A DNA stretch of 36,767 nt. Source: JAWVZS01 sp964507825. GTDB lineage: Archaea > Thermoproteota > Nitrososphaeria > Nitrososphaerales > Nitrosopumilaceae. The translations under genes were made by a program, and so were the position numbers. Shown piece after piece: positions 7,299 through 15,860 of this stretch (within the stretch, counting starts at the first letter, position 1; each line of letters opens with the position of its first letter). Location: NCBI GenBank assembly GCA_964507825.1, contig CAZDQM010000016.1, positions 1-36,767 on the forward strand. Direction: 5' to 3'. Under the pieces are notes generated by a model. The model was given only the letters and a program-made list of their open reading frames with translations, did no database searches and had not been told where the DNA came from.

Positions 7299-7976
7299 TT
7301 GACGACCGACATCAAGGTTCAACACATTCTGACACTTGCGCACCTGCTTTCCCAGGGGGCTAGGCATAATTTTGTCACGGTCAGCACATCCGAGCTGGGC
7401 AAGGCGATCAATAAATCGCAGCAGGCCGCCTCCAAGCACCTGTTAGAGCTTGAAAAAAACGGATTCATCGACCGGATTTCGAGCGGCCGCAATTATTCGG
7501 TCCGCATCACCGAAAAAGGGTACGGAGAAATGGTAAAGCTGCACATGATTCTAAACCCGGGCATTGATTCATCTTCATCACAGGTGGTACTGACGGGCAG
7601 AATGATCTCCGGTATGGGGGAGGGGGCGTACTATATGTCACTAGAGGGATATGCCAAGCAGTTTAAGACTAAAATCGGTTATGTCCCCTTTCCTGGAACC
7701 CTCAATGTCCAGCTTGAAAAGAGGGAGCACGTGGAGGCAATCAGGCAGCTAGATGCAATGGATGGCATCAAAATCGACGGGTTTGATGATGGGAAGCGAA
7801 CCTACGGGTGGGTCAAATGCTTTCCGGGTACCATAAACGCCGTGGACTCGCACATAATCAGGCTAGAGCGCACGCACCATGATCCATCTATAATAGAGCT
7901 GATCTCTAGGCACGACATACGCAAGGCGACAGGAATGTCCGACGGCTCTGAGGCATCGATAAAAATTCTGATATGA
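7299..7976 (+). CDS. ribK: CTP-dependent riboflavin kinase with N-terminal winged helix
   Basis: The protein phosphorylates riboflavin to FMN using CTP, the archaeal route. Residues 1-90 form a winged helix-turn-helix (SELGKAINKSQQAASKHLLE, then FIDRISSGRNYSVRITEKG). Residues 95-225 form the RibK kinase domain, with GRMISGMGEGAYYMS, GYVPFPGTLNV and a C-terminal conserved RHDIRKATGMSDG. The HTH-RibK fusion is known in many archaea and may allow FMN-responsive gene control, though only the domain layout is seen here. The start is TTG at 7299, 3 bases after dnaG. The next step of FAD synthesis (RibL) lies 366 bases away on the other strand. Confidence 0.93.
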   Translation: MTTDIKVQHILTLAHLLSQGARHNFVTVSTSELGKAINKSQQAASKHLLELEKNGFIDRISSGRNYSVRITEKGYGEMVKLHMILNPGIDSSSSQVVLTGRMISGMGEGAYYMSLEGYAKQFKTKIGYVPFPGTLNVQLEKREHVEAIRQLDAMDGIKIDGFDDGKRTYGWVKCFPGTINAVDSHIIRLERTHHDPSIIELISRHDIRKATGMSDGSEASIKILI

Positions 7977-8342
7977 CTTGCGGCTGATACAAAACTGTAA
8001 TCATCCATTTTAGCGGGTTTTGAGACGATGCGGACGTAACGGCGCGCATCGGCCCCCGGATCATGCCGAACAGTATGGGATTACTAGAGTGGGATTTTCA
8101 TACGTGATTGATTTACGTATTCATGCGCCCTGCATTTCCACATTTTATAACTTGTATCCTGCACGGATTTTGTGCACATGCCTGGCAAGTTGTCATTGAG
8201 ATGATTCAAGCGATCGTGGAACACGCGGTTCCTGATGACTATAACATAGACAAGACATGATAACTGGGACCAGCAATGGTAAAATCCTCAAACAATAGAT
8301 GACATGATTCGAATCAGGACCGATGAAAAGGAATCTATATAG
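7977..8342. other. 366-base non-coding gap between convergent ribK and ribL
   Basis: No open frame here is convincing. A perfect 7-bp stem (cgatgcg at 8026-8032 and cgcatcg at 8045-8051) with a 12-base loop could be part of a terminator or a small RNA. A box reading attttataac near 8145 resembles a TATA element, and gattcgaatc near 8305-8314 is a 10-bp palindrome. The gap is long for two genes that converge, so an unannotated small RNA is possible but not shown. Confidence 0.4.
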
Positions 8343-8957
8343 TCAGGTTCCGTGAATCTCATCGCCGTATTTTTTCTCGATTTCCGAGCTTGACATCTTG
8401 GGAATCGGTGACTGTAATCTTGCCACGGTCACGCCTAGGTTGATCCTCCCGCATCCGTCAATGATCGACTTTTCCTGGTGTGCCTGATCGTATCCGAGCG
8501 CGATTATATGCGGCTTGATCAAATCCACCGTCTTGAATATGTCCGAGTCGTTTCCAATTACCGCGGCATCGACCATTTCCAGCGAGTTGACTAGCAGTCT
8601 TCGCTGTTCTTGGCTGTGAAGCGGCAGCTTTTTCTTCATCTTTACCGCGGTCTTGTCGGTTGCAATGACCACTACTAGTATGTCGCCTAGCTTTTTGGCC
8701 TCGCCGAGTGTATGGACGTGTCCGGGATGGATTATGTCAAAGACTCCACCGGCAAGCACGATCTTAAGTGAATTCCTGCCAGTATCTGATACGGTTATAC
8801 GGTCCTGCTCCAAAAGCCCCCCTGCGGCTAGGACATCTAGTGATTCAGAGGCAGTGGCGGGATCAACACGCCTTTTCTCAAGCGTTGAGTCCAGATCCTG
8901 CTCGGTCAGACCGGCAATGTATGCAGCTGCTAGGATATCGCGTTCTGACTGGTTCAC
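8343..8957 (-). CDS. ribL: FAD synthase (FMN adenylyltransferase), RibL type
   Basis: The protein transfers AMP from a nucleotide to FMN to make FAD. Residues 65-190 form the nucleotidyltransferase (cytidylyltransferase-like) domain, with GGVFDIIHPGHVHTL carrying the HxGH active site (His77, His80) and MSSSEIEKKYG at the end. The first 60 residues form an extra helical region (LTEQDLDSTLEKRRVDPATA) resembling a small winged helix; the methanogen RibL is only about 150 residues. The start is GTG at 8957. The gene follows dphB on the same strand with a gap of about 31 bases, at the end of the amino-acid gene run. It is a logical partner for RibK. Confidence 0.88.
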   Translation of the reverse strand: MNQSERDILAAAYIAGLTEQDLDSTLEKRRVDPATASESLDVLAAGGLLEQDRITVSDTGRNSLKIVLAGGVFDIIHPGHVHTLGEAKKLGDILVVVIATDKTAVKMKKKLPLHSQEQRRLLVNSLEMVDAAVIGNDSDIFKTVDLIKPHIIALGYDQAHQEKSIIDGCGRINLGVTVARLQSPIPKMSSSEIEKKYGDEIHGT

Positions 8958-8988
8958 GAGTTGTTAGACGGCATGCTCATTCATTAAC

Positions 8989-10029
8989 TCATCGGCTGGT
9001 GTTGGTCTCCATCCCGGCTGCCATGCGCAATGCGTCAACTAGTCCGTCTGCATAGCCTATGCTCAGAACCGCCACCTCATCCATTCCGTCTTGCAAAAAC
9101 CGCTCCGCATCCCTGATGTACAGCTCTGCATTTTCAAGCACGGGCTTGAATTTGGGATCTTCATAGTGGGCGGCGACCTCCTTGAGCGACTCCCTTACCA
9201 TCGGGACGTACTTTTCAATCATCTGTACTGCAATCTTGCTTGTCTTATCCGAGTTGTTTACCGGCTCGTCTAGGCACTCTGTCAGGATCTTGAGGAAATC
9301 TACCTCGGTAAAATGCATCCTTCCGGGAATTATTATCGACTGCGGCGGCCCTCCAAGATCGGCTTTTATCAACCTAGAAATCCTGCCTGAGACTATCTTT
9401 TGATCCTCGTATCCTATCCTTGATGCCACGATTGCAAAGGTGTCGGCGCCGATGACCCCGCGACTCTGACCCTTTTCTGCATCCAATAGGTATGACAGGG
9501 CGGTTCTTGGCTCTAGGAAAAAGTCCCCGTCCTGATTATACTCCAAAAGCAGTATCGTGTGGTTTCCGTCTATTACATTCCTGTATGTTACATAGTATGG
9601 GGTGGACATGGACTTTGGTTCGTTCATTATGGTCGCAATCCTTCCAATCTTGTAATAGTGGAGGCCGCACTCCCCTACCAAGGACGTGATCGCCGAGGAG
9701 CCGTGTATGGTACCGGTCTTGATGCCCTCGCGGGCGGCCCTTGTCCTCAACTCTATGTGCGTAGTAGCGATATATGGATCCCCGTATGAAAGCAGGACCG
9801 CATCCTTACTCTTTGCGTTTTCAAGAATCTCCGAGCCGTCCTCTACTAGCCATCTTTCTGCGATCCTAAAGTTGCCTCCAGCGGCATTCTGTATCTTTGA
9901 CAACTCGACTTTGGTTATGGGGCTGGTAAACCTTTCCAAATAGATGAAATCCGCTTCCTTGATAATCTCAAGGCCGCGGGAGGGGATTGAGTCCAATCCC
10001 GACACTCCTGTCCCTACGAACCAGAGCAC
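8989..10029 (-). CDS. dphB: Diphthine synthase fused to a DUF357 domain
   Basis: Residues 1-260 are a SAM-dependent methyltransferase of the Dph5/DphB family, which methylates the modified histidine of elongation factor 2 on the way to diphthamide. Marks are MLWFVGTGVSGLDSIPSRGL, LSYGDPYIATTH, GSSAITSLVGECGLHYYKIG and GGPPQSIIIPGRMHFTEVD. Archaeal DphB proteins are usually about 260-270 residues; here about 80 more follow, a helical region (EKYVPMVRESLKEVA to AVLSIGYADGLVDALRM) matching the small archaeal DUF357 family. The ATG at 10029 overlaps the lysK stop by 16 bases, so translation is coupled to the lysine/arginine operon. Confidence 0.92.
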   Translation of the reverse strand: MLWFVGTGVSGLDSIPSRGLEIIKEADFIYLERFTSPITKVELSKIQNAAGGNFRIAERWLVEDGSEILENAKSKDAVLLSYGDPYIATTHIELRTRAAREGIKTGTIHGSSAITSLVGECGLHYYKIGRIATIMNEPKSMSTPYYVTYRNVIDGNHTILLLEYNQDGDFFLEPRTALSYLLDAEKGQSRGVIGADTFAIVASRIGYEDQKIVSGRISRLIKADLGGPPQSIIIPGRMHFTEVDFLKILTECLDEPVNNSDKTSKIAVQMIEKYVPMVRESLKEVAAHYEDPKFKPVLENAELYIRDAERFLQDGMDEVAVLSIGYADGLVDALRMAAGMETNTSR

Positions 10030-11159
10030 TGCTGTCTTGCCACCCTTTTATCATGAAGTCGTTTAAGGTGACGGAGTGTCTTTTTAAGCACCTCGATCCC
10101 CCTGAGGTACTCGTCGATTGACACCCTTTCGTTGACGGTGTGTGCCTGGTGCGGGTCCCCTGGACCATATGTGACCACCGGAATGCAAAGCTGGTTTCCA
10201 ATCACATTCATGTCCCCCGTCCCCGTCTTTCTAATTAGCATGGGTCTGCCGTCTTCGGCGTCCATGACTCCAAGGGTAAACGCGCGTACTAGGGGGGAGT
10301 TGTGTGGAGCCTCAAACGGCTCGGTCTCATCTAGGATGGAATAGAACGCCTCGACGCCTCTCTCCCCTGCAATCTCGTCTACCGCGCCTGCGATCTTTTC
10401 TTCGACAGTCTTGCAGTTCATGTCGACTGGGATCCTAATGTCCATTATCACCTCGCATTCTTTGGGTGTCACGTTGTGGCTTGTCCCGCCCCTGATTTCG
10501 GTTATTGCGGCGGTGAGTATCATGCCCTTGTTCCTTGCCTCCTGACCTTCCTCTAGTGACTGCTTTAGTTTGTTAGTGAATCGCGCGGACTCTTCTATTG
10601 CATTTTTTGCCAGCCATGGCGCACTGGCATGTGCGCTGTTTCCAACGTTGACGCGCAGGTTTATTGCCAGCCGTCCCTTGTATGCAATGGTCACCTGTTT
10701 TAGTCCACTTGGCTCCCCAAAGATCGCATAGTCTATGTCGAGATCCTGTTTTACAAGGTTCTTGATTCCCGTGGCGTTTCCCTCCTCGTCGACTGCACCC
10801 ACGAACAAGACGGTGCCGTCGCCGTCCTGAATCGAGGCGGCAGCAAACAGCATTGCCATGAGTGGGGCCTTTGCATCAGAGGCGCCCCTGCCGTAAAGCC
10901 AGTCGCCATCCCTCCTTACCTTGATCTTGCCGGGGACCACATCCATGTGCCCGCACAGCATGACTTTTGGTGAACCGGAGCCCTTTTTGGCTAGGACGTT
11001 TCCCACCTCGTCGATTCTAATGTCCTCAAAGCCCATGTCGTCACACTTGTCTGCAAGAAACTCGGCCATCGGTTTTTCACTTAGTGATGGCGTGTACAGC
11101 TTTAGGGCCTTTTCAAGCATCTTTGTTGCAAATCGGGGAGTTATGGTAAAACTGTCCAA
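10014..11159 (-). CDS. lysK: [LysW]-lysine/ornithine carboxypeptidase (M20 peptidase)
   Basis: The M20-family hydrolase releases finished lysine or ornithine from the LysW carrier, the last step of the pathway. Metal-binding marks are CGHMDVVPG (His71, Asp73), GRGASDAKAP (Asp95) and GAVDEEGNATG (Glu125-Glu126), numbered from a TTG start at 11159. I chose this start because it lies 2 bases beyond the lysX stop (11162-11164) and gives 381 residues. A longer frame reaching 11219 would run far into lysX. Only one LysK is present, so it should serve both the lysine and arginine branches. No Shine-Dalgarno sequence precedes it; translation is probably coupled. Confidence 0.92.
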   Translation of the reverse strand: MDSFTITPRFATKMLEKALKLYTPSLSEKPMAEFLADKCDDMGFEDIRIDEVGNVLAKKGSGSPKVMLCGHMDVVPGKIKVRRDGDWLYGRGASDAKAPLMAMLFAAASIQDGDGTVLFVGAVDEEGNATGIKNLVKQDLDIDYAIFGEPSGLKQVTIAYKGRLAINLRVNVGNSAHASAPWLAKNAIEESARFTNKLKQSLEEGQEARNKGMILTAAITEIRGGTSHNVTPKECEVIMDIRIPVDMNCKTVEEKIAGAVDEIAGERGVEAFYSILDETEPFEAPHNSPLVRAFTLGVMDAEDGRPMLIRKTGTGDMNVIGNQLCIPVVTYGPGDPHQAHTVNERVSIDEYLRGIEVLKKTLRHLKRLHDKRVARQQCSGS

Positions 11160-11161
11160 TT

Positions 11162-12004
11162 TTATTTTGTAGAGTTTAACGCGTAATCTATCATTAATGA
11201 TGGAATATCTACATTGCAAACCCTGACGGTATTCTTGTACTCTGTGGTGTTGTTTACCTCGTGCACCACCAAGCCACTTTTACTTTCCATCAGGTCCACG
11301 CCCACTATCTGTCCCTGAACTGCGTCTTTAGCCTTGACACATATGTCCTCCATCTCGTTTGTTACGGGACATGGCTCTGCCTTTCCTCCTAGCGCCATAT
11401 TCGTCTTCCAGTTTCCGTCGCCCGAGCTGCGGTAAATCGCGGCGACGACATCGTCTCCGACCATGATTGCCCTGATGTCCCTTGGAGGCCTTTGGACGAA
11501 TTCTTCGAGGTAATGAATCTGGTATATTGGATACATCCTCTCCCTGCCTTCCAGTATTCCATCTGCCGCCTCCCTGTTATTAAGCTTGGAGATCATCCTA
11601 CCCCAGCTGCCGACGGTGGGCTTGATGACTCTCGGGTACCCGCGTTTATCTAGCAAATCCAGAGCCGACTCTTTTGAGAATGCCACCGATGCCTGCGGTA
11701 CCGGGACTCCGGATTTTTTTAAAAGCATGTGGGTGAACAGCTTGTTTCCCGCAAAGACGCCCGTATTTAGGCAGTTGATCACGTTCACGCCCATTCCTTC
11801 TAGGGCGGCAGTCGAATGGATGTTCCTGTAATAGCTTACGCACCTTTGAAGAACCGCGCCGTAATCCTCGGCGCCGTCGTCTAGATCCAAGGACAATCTC
11901 TTGCAATCCACCATCTGTATGTTGATATCCTTTTTCCTGCCGGCCTCTAAAAGGGCTTTTTCCTCCCAGCGGATTGTATCATACAGGACAGAGACCTTGG
12001 TCAC
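11162..12004 (-). CDS. lysX: LysW-amino acid ligase (ATP-grasp), first copy
   Basis: An ATP-grasp RimK/LysX-type ligase that joins the amino group of 2-aminoadipate or glutamate to the C-terminal residue of the LysW carrier. Marks are VLYDTIRWEEKALLEAG at the start, YPRVIKPTVGSWGRMISKL (ATP-grasp core) and VHEVNNTTEYKNTVRV near the end. I prefer GTG at 12004, which overlaps the lysW stop (cacTGA arrangement on the minus strand) and gives 280 residues; a TTG at 12013 is also open. Its neighbours are the Gln-ending LysW, lysK and homocitrate synthase, which favours the aminoadipate (lysine) branch, but which of the two copies uses which substrate cannot be decided by eye. Confidence 0.9.
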   Translation of the reverse strand: MTKVSVLYDTIRWEEKALLEAGRKKDINIQMVDCKRLSLDLDDGAEDYGAVLQRCVSYYRNIHSTAALEGMGVNVINCLNTGVFAGNKLFTHMLLKKSGVPVPQASVAFSKESALDLLDKRGYPRVIKPTVGSWGRMISKLNNREAADGILEGRERMYPIYQIHYLEEFVQRPPRDIRAIMVGDDVVAAIYRSSGDGNWKTNMALGGKAEPCPVTNEMEDICVKAKDAVQGQIVGVDLMESKSGLVVHEVNNTTEYKNTVRVCNVDIPSLMIDYALNSTK

Positions 12005-12168
12005 TGCCCCCAATCCTCGCCGACCGTCTGGGCGGGCTTTAATTCGAAACCATCCGCCGACTTTACAAGCTCAAAACTCGCACCGCATTCAGGACACGTA
12101 ACAATCTCGCCCTCTAACGCGTCACTGGGAATTGAAATCACTGCATCACATTCGCTACAGATTGCCAT
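12001..12168 (-). CDS. lysW: LysW-type carrier protein ending in Gln
   Basis: This 55-residue protein matches the LysW/ArgW amino-group carrier: MAICSECDAVISIPSDALEG, TCPECGASFEL with four cysteines in two CxxC pairs (zinc finger), an acidic second half and a C-terminal VGEDWG motif. In characterised LysW the chain ends EDWGE and the substrate is attached to the gamma-carboxyl of that last Glu. Here the final codon is CAG, so the protein ends EDWGQ. The stop overlaps the GTG start of the adjacent lysX. A second, canonical copy lies at 17793-17960. Whether this form works unmodified, is deamidated, or is charged in another way is unknown. Confidence 0.88.
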   Translation of the reverse strand: MAICSECDAVISIPSDALEGEIVTCPECGASFELVKSADGFELKPAQTVGEDWGQ

Positions 12169-12191
12169 TGCCGTCTCTTCTCACACCTTAC

Positions 12192-13355
12192 TTATTTGTC
12201 ATTACTTATCTTCTTTTCTAGTCTGTCTTCTAGCGGGATCTCTAGCAGATCGCCCATTCTCAAATTCTTCAGGCCTGCTGCAATGGCCCTTGCATGGTCG
12301 TCGTTGTCCTCTAGTCCGAGAATCGACATTAGATAAGACGCGCCGGTCTTGCCTGCCAATTCCCCAAAGACAATTCTACGCCTGTTTCCCACAGCTCTAG
12401 GCGGAATTGGCTCATATGCCGCCGGATTTCGCAGGATTGCCGCAAGGTGGGTGCCCGCCTTGTGCTTGTATGCCGACGAGCCGACTATGGGCTTTGAGTC
12501 ATACGGCTTGATTGTGGTATAGTCCTCAATCATCCTAGACATGTCCTGTAGCATGTCTAGCCTAAAGTCGTTTGGCGATTTGTACAGGTATGTAAGCGCC
12601 ACGGACACCTCCGCAAGCGCCGGAATCCCGGTCCTCTCACCGATGCCGTCAATGGTGGTGTGTATCTGATCCACCCCGGCATCGCATGCGGCAAACGCGT
12701 TTGCTAGGGCAAAGCCGATGTCGTTATGCACGTGCGCGTCAAGCGGCACGTTGATGTTACATTTTACCATGCTGACAAAGTTGTACATTCCAATGGGCCT
12801 CATGACTCCTACTGTATCTGGAAGGCTAATCCTGTCGACGCCGGCTTTTTTTATCTCCTTGCATACCTTGATTAGGAATTCTGGTTCCGCCCTGCTACCG
12901 TCCTCGACCGTAAATCTGATCTTTAATCCGTGCGCTTTTGCATACTCGACGGTTTCTACTGCCCTTTTTAGCGCCTCCTCCCTTGAAATCCTAAGCTTGT
13001 CGTTGAGGTGGACGTCTGATATTCCGAGGTATGCGGCAACCCATTTTGCATCGCATCTTAACGACGTGTCGATGTCTTCCTTGAGGGCCCTTCCATGAGA
13101 AACAATGTCTGCCCTCAGACCCTGCTTTATGATCGTCTTTGTTGCCGTCTCATGATCCTTTGACACCACAGGTGATATCTCGATCTGATCAACTCCAAAA
13201 TAGTCTAGCATCCACGCTATCTGTATCCGTTGCTTGTTGGTAAATGAGACTCCAGGGTGTTGCTCGCCTTCGCGCAACGTGCTGTCAAGTACCGTAATCT
13301 TTCTAGGACTCTCGTCGTACTGATTGTATATATCCGAATAATGGTTTGGTTCCAT
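12192..13355 (-). CDS. lysS: Homocitrate synthase (LysS/NifV type)
   Basis: The protein condenses 2-oxoglutarate with acetyl-CoA to make homocitrate, the entry to the aminoadipate route to lysine. It belongs to the DRE-TIM metallolyase family: DSTLREGEQHPGVSF holds the catalytic Arg-Glu, DAHVHNDIGFALANA the metal-binding histidines, and IDGIGERTGIPALAEV the conserved end of the barrel. The frame stays open to 13445, but ATG at 13355 gives 387 residues and lies about 27-32 bases below a TATA-like box (13382-13392), so I chose it. The related isopropylmalate and citramalate synthases cannot be excluded by sequence alone; the position among lysW genes supports homocitrate. Downstream lies the Gln-ending lysW. 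Confidence 0.88.
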   Translation of the reverse strand: MEPNHYSDIYNQYDESPRKITVLDSTLREGEQHPGVSFTNKQRIQIAWMLDYFGVDQIEISPVVSKDHETATKTIIKQGLRADIVSHGRALKEDIDTSLRCDAKWVAAYLGISDVHLNDKLRISREEALKRAVETVEYAKAHGLKIRFTVEDGSRAEPEFLIKVCKEIKKAGVDRISLPDTVGVMRPIGMYNFVSMVKCNINVPLDAHVHNDIGFALANAFAACDAGVDQIHTTIDGIGERTGIPALAEVSVALTYLYKSPNDFRLDMLQDMSRMIEDYTTIKPYDSKPIVGSSAYKHKAGTHLAAILRNPAAYEPIPPRAVGNRRRIVFGELAGKTGASYLMSILGLEDNDDHARAIAAGLKNLRMGDLLEIPLEDRLEKKISNDK

Positions 13356-13381
13356 GATACAGATATCGGTGTTGAAGCTTT

Positions 13382-13392
13382 GAAATATAAAC
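13382..13392 (-). promoter_or_regulatory. TATA-like box of the lysS unit
   Basis: On the minus strand this reads GTTTATATTTC, about 30 bases before the lysS ATG, at the right distance for a leaderless or short-leader transcript. It shows that lysS-lysW-lysX-lysK-dphB can be transcribed separately from the argG-led half. Confidence 0.5.
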
Positions 13393-13404
13393 ATAATCAT
13401 GCCT

Positions 13405-13438
13405 AATTCGTCATGATCTGTATGATTTGATCCGAATT
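13405..13438. promoter_or_regulatory. Candidate operator upstream of lysS
   Basis: AATTCG at 13405-13410 and its inverse CGAATT at 13433-13438 form an interrupted dyad just upstream of the lysS TATA box. The same half-site forms a compact palindrome in the argG promoter (19176-19187). Lrp-type regulators bind such dyads, and one is encoded next door. This is inference from position and shared sequence. Confidence 0.3.
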
Positions 13439-13473
13439 CAGGCAAAGAGCGAAAACGGGATGCGATACTCGTA

Positions 13474-13893
13474 CTATCTTACCTTGCGCAGGATTATCAC
13501 CGTGTTGGTGTCAGTTACCCCGGGAATCTTCCTCAAGGCGTCGATTGACGAGTTTATCTCGCTAATGTTCGAGGCGCTGACAATCACGGTGATGTCGTAC
13601 TGGCCGGTGATTTCGTAAACGGTCTTTATGCCGTCAAGAGTGGTAAGCTTTGAGGAGACCTTGGCAGTATCCGTCGACGAGTCCACCGAGATCAGGACTA
13701 TGGCACTGGTTGCATCTTCATCGCCCATCTCGATTGTGAATCTGCCGATCACACCGGCGTCCATGAGGTTCTTTACCCTGCGTCTGACGGCCGACTCTGA
13801 CAGCTTTATCTTTTTACCAATATCCACAAACGACTCCCTTGAATTGTTCTTTAGGTACTCTATGATCTTTTCATCAATCTTATCTCTGTACAT
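13474..13893 (-). CDS. Lrp/AsnC-family transcriptional regulator
   Basis: The 139-residue protein has an N-terminal winged helix-turn-helix (DEKIIEYLKNNSRESFVDIG, KLSESAVRRRVKNLMDAGVI) and a C-terminal RAM/ligand-binding domain (TVYEITGQYDITVIVSASN). Lrp-type proteins bind DNA as dimers to octamers and respond to amino acids. In Sulfolobus a related protein, LysM, controls the lysW operon in response to lysine; the position here between lysJ and lysS suggests the same job. The start lies within the 3' end of lysJ (14-base overlap), so it is made from the biosynthetic transcript, allowing feedback control. Candidate operators are noted at 13405-13438 and 19176-19187. Confidence 0.93.
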   Translation of the reverse strand: MYRDKIDEKIIEYLKNNSRESFVDIGKKIKLSESAVRRRVKNLMDAGVIGRFTIEMGDEDATSAIVLISVDSSTDTAKVSSKLTTLDGIKTVYEITGQYDITVIVSASNISEINSSIDALRKIPGVTDTNTVIILRKVR

Positions 13894-15061
13894 TGTTTCT
13901 TTGCGCCTCGTTGGAAAATAACAAGTCTAGTGTTTCTAAAGCTTTCTCCGCGTCCTCTTCGGTGATCACGAGCGGCGGGAGCAGGCGGAGTATGTTCCTT
14001 CCGGAATATAGCAGTAGCAATCCGTTCTTTATGCCGTCAAGGAGGATATTCTTAACCTCCACCTTTAATTCTACTCCTATCATGAGGCCCATGCCGCGTA
14101 CCTCCCTGATCAGGTTGTGCCTTTCTTGCAGTCCTTTGAGGCCCTCTGTGAATATTTTGCCGACCCTTGATGCATTTTCAATCAGGCCGTCTTGCGTGAT
14201 GGCTGTTAAGGCTGCTGTTCCGGCAGCGCATGACAACGGATTTCCGCCAAACGTGGAGGAGTGCTCGCCCTTTTTCATCACGTCTAAAACCTCAGATCTT
14301 ACTAGCGTGGCGCCCATTGGGACTCCACCTGCCATCCCCTTTGCTATGCACATGATGTCGGGAATCGTTTTCCAATGATCCGATGCCCACAACCGCCCTG
14401 TCCTGCCTAATCCGGACTGGATCTCGTCAAAGACTAGCAGGATGCCGCGCTCGTCACAGATCTTCCTTGCCTCCTGCAGGAATCCATCTGGAGCTACATG
14501 GATCCCGCTTTCACCCTGGATGGGTTCCATGATGACAAATCCGGTATCATCGGTGATCGCCTCGCTTAACGCCTCTGCATCTCCAAACGGGGTGAACTGC
14601 GGCGCCTCGACTAGGGGTGCAAATGCCTTTTTGTACTTGGGATTGAACGTAAGTGACAGTGCCCCCATGGATTTTCCATGGTACGAGCCGCGCATGGCGA
14701 TCATGCCTTTCTTTCCAGTGTATTTTCTTGCAAATTTTAGCGCCGCCTCGACTGCCTCTGCGCCGCTGTTGTTTAGGTGAACGCGGTCAAGCCCGTTTGG
14801 TGCAATCCTGATAAGCTCCTTGAGAAACTCTTCGCGGGTCCTGCTGTACGTAGAACTGTGCACGGTGATGATCTTCTCAACTTGCTGTTTTATTGCGGCA
14901 GTCACCCTCTCATTCCTGTGCCCGACTAGCGCCACCCCGTATCCGCCCATGCAGTCGATGTATTTGGTACCGTCTGTATCCCATACATGCGCCCCGAGCC
15001 CGCTTTCTATGGTAACTGGGAACCTTTGGTACAGGTTTCCCATGTACTGATCTTCGATCAT
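13880..15061 (-). CDS. lysJ: [LysW]-aminoadipate semialdehyde/glutamate semialdehyde transaminase
   Basis: A class III PLP aminotransferase of the ArgD/LysJ family that aminates the carrier-bound semialdehyde to give LysW-lysine or LysW-ornithine. With ATG at 15061 (overlapping the lysZ stop as ATGA) it has 393 residues. Asp212 in VFDEIQSGLGRTG and Lys241 in CIAKGMAGGVPMGATL are the PLP-binding residues. HLNNSGAEAVEAALKFAR and MRGSYHGKSMGALSLT are family blocks. A longer frame from 15079 would enter lysZ. It is the only such transaminase seen, so it is expected to serve both lysine and arginine synthesis. Confidence 0.92.
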   Translation of the reverse strand: MIEDQYMGNLYQRFPVTIESGLGAHVWDTDGTKYIDCMGGYGVALVGHRNERVTAAIKQQVEKIITVHSSTYSRTREEFLKELIRIAPNGLDRVHLNNSGAEAVEAALKFARKYTGKKGMIAMRGSYHGKSMGALSLTFNPKYKKAFAPLVEAPQFTPFGDAEALSEAITDDTGFVIMEPIQGESGIHVAPDGFLQEARKICDERGILLVFDEIQSGLGRTGRLWASDHWKTIPDIMCIAKGMAGGVPMGATLVRSEVLDVMKKGEHSSTFGGNPLSCAAGTAALTAITQDGLIENASRVGKIFTEGLKGLQERHNLIREVRGMGLMIGVELKVEVKNILLDGIKNGLLLLYSGRNILRLLPPLVITEEDAEKALETLDLLFSNEAQRNNVQR

Positions 15062-15858
15062 TTTTGAATCACCGTGCACATGTCGTGCGCAATCGCAGCT
15101 GATATGGGGTTCTCCCTCTGACCGTTTCCAATCAGCGCAGTAGACACTCCCATGTCTAGCGCCTCAGTAGCGGCTAGGATCTTCTTCTCCATGCCGGCGC
15201 CGACTCTGGGACGAATCTCTTTTGCCTCTGCCAATGTCAAACTTTCCACAAGCGCATCATCCATCAACAGGCCGTCGACATTTGTGATAAACAGTACCTT
15301 GTCAGAGCCCGAACTTGCGGCCACGTATGCCGCGGCCCTGTCGCCGTCCACGTTGAGGCAGTCATACTCCTCGCTCATTGCTATCGGGGATATGACTGGA
15401 ACTAGGCCTTGATCTAGTAGCGACCTTATGAATTCCGCATTGACATGTGTGATTTTACCTGTGTATCCGCCATCAATTGCCTGTTTTCTCCCCTTTTCAT
15501 TTATGATGATGAGCCTCTTTTTCCTATCCGCCCTCATGACTTGGGCGTCTATACCGGCTAGTCCAATTGCATTGATGCCGTTTTTCTGGAGCATCCGTAC
15601 TATACTCGTGTTGACTCTTCCCGACATTACCATGGTGAATATGTCCGCGGTCTCCCTGTCGGTATACCTGCTTTTTATGCCGCTAGGTGATGTTACGAAC
15701 CTTGGCTTGATGCCCAGCTGCTCTGAAACCTTGGTGACATCCTTTCCGCCGCCGTGAACTAGAATGACACCTTCTTGCCCTGAAATTCTTTTAATGTCTG
15801 TCATTGTTGATTTGTGAAGGTCGTCTACAACGCTTCCGCCTATCTTAATCGTAATCAT
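15058..15858 (-). CDS. lysZ: [LysW]-aminoadipate/glutamate kinase
   Basis: An amino acid kinase of the ArgB/LysZ family that phosphorylates the side-chain carboxylate of carrier-bound aminoadipate or glutamate. Seen are the N-terminal ITIKIGGSVVDD, the substrate/phosphate loop ILVHGGGKDVTKVSEQLG, and LNVDGDRAAAYVAASSGSDK plus FITNVDGLL in the ATP-binding half. At 266 residues it matches the family. The stop overlaps the lysJ start, and the start lies 3 bases after lysY, so the three are co-translated. Since it is a single copy with two LysX ligases, dual use is likely. Confidence 0.92.
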   Translation of the reverse strand: MITIKIGGSVVDDLHKSTMTDIKRISGQEGVILVHGGGKDVTKVSEQLGIKPRFVTSPSGIKSRYTDRETADIFTMVMSGRVNTSIVRMLQKNGINAIGLAGIDAQVMRADRKKRLIIINEKGRKQAIDGGYTGKITHVNAEFIRSLLDQGLVPVISPIAMSEEYDCLNVDGDRAAAYVAASSGSDKVLFITNVDGLLMDDALVESLTLAEAKEIRPRVGAGMEKKILAATEALDMGVSTALIGNGQRENPISAAIAHDMCTVIQK

Positions 15859-15860
15859 TT

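Noticed and set aside
8190..8300. Possible C/D-box guide RNA (TGATGA and CTGA-like words)
   Set aside because: The boxes are not correctly ordered or spaced and have no paired terminal stem.
8300..8320. T-loop-like gattcgaatc suggesting a tRNA
   Set aside because: Flanking bases do not pair as a T-stem, and no acceptor or anticodon arm could be drawn.
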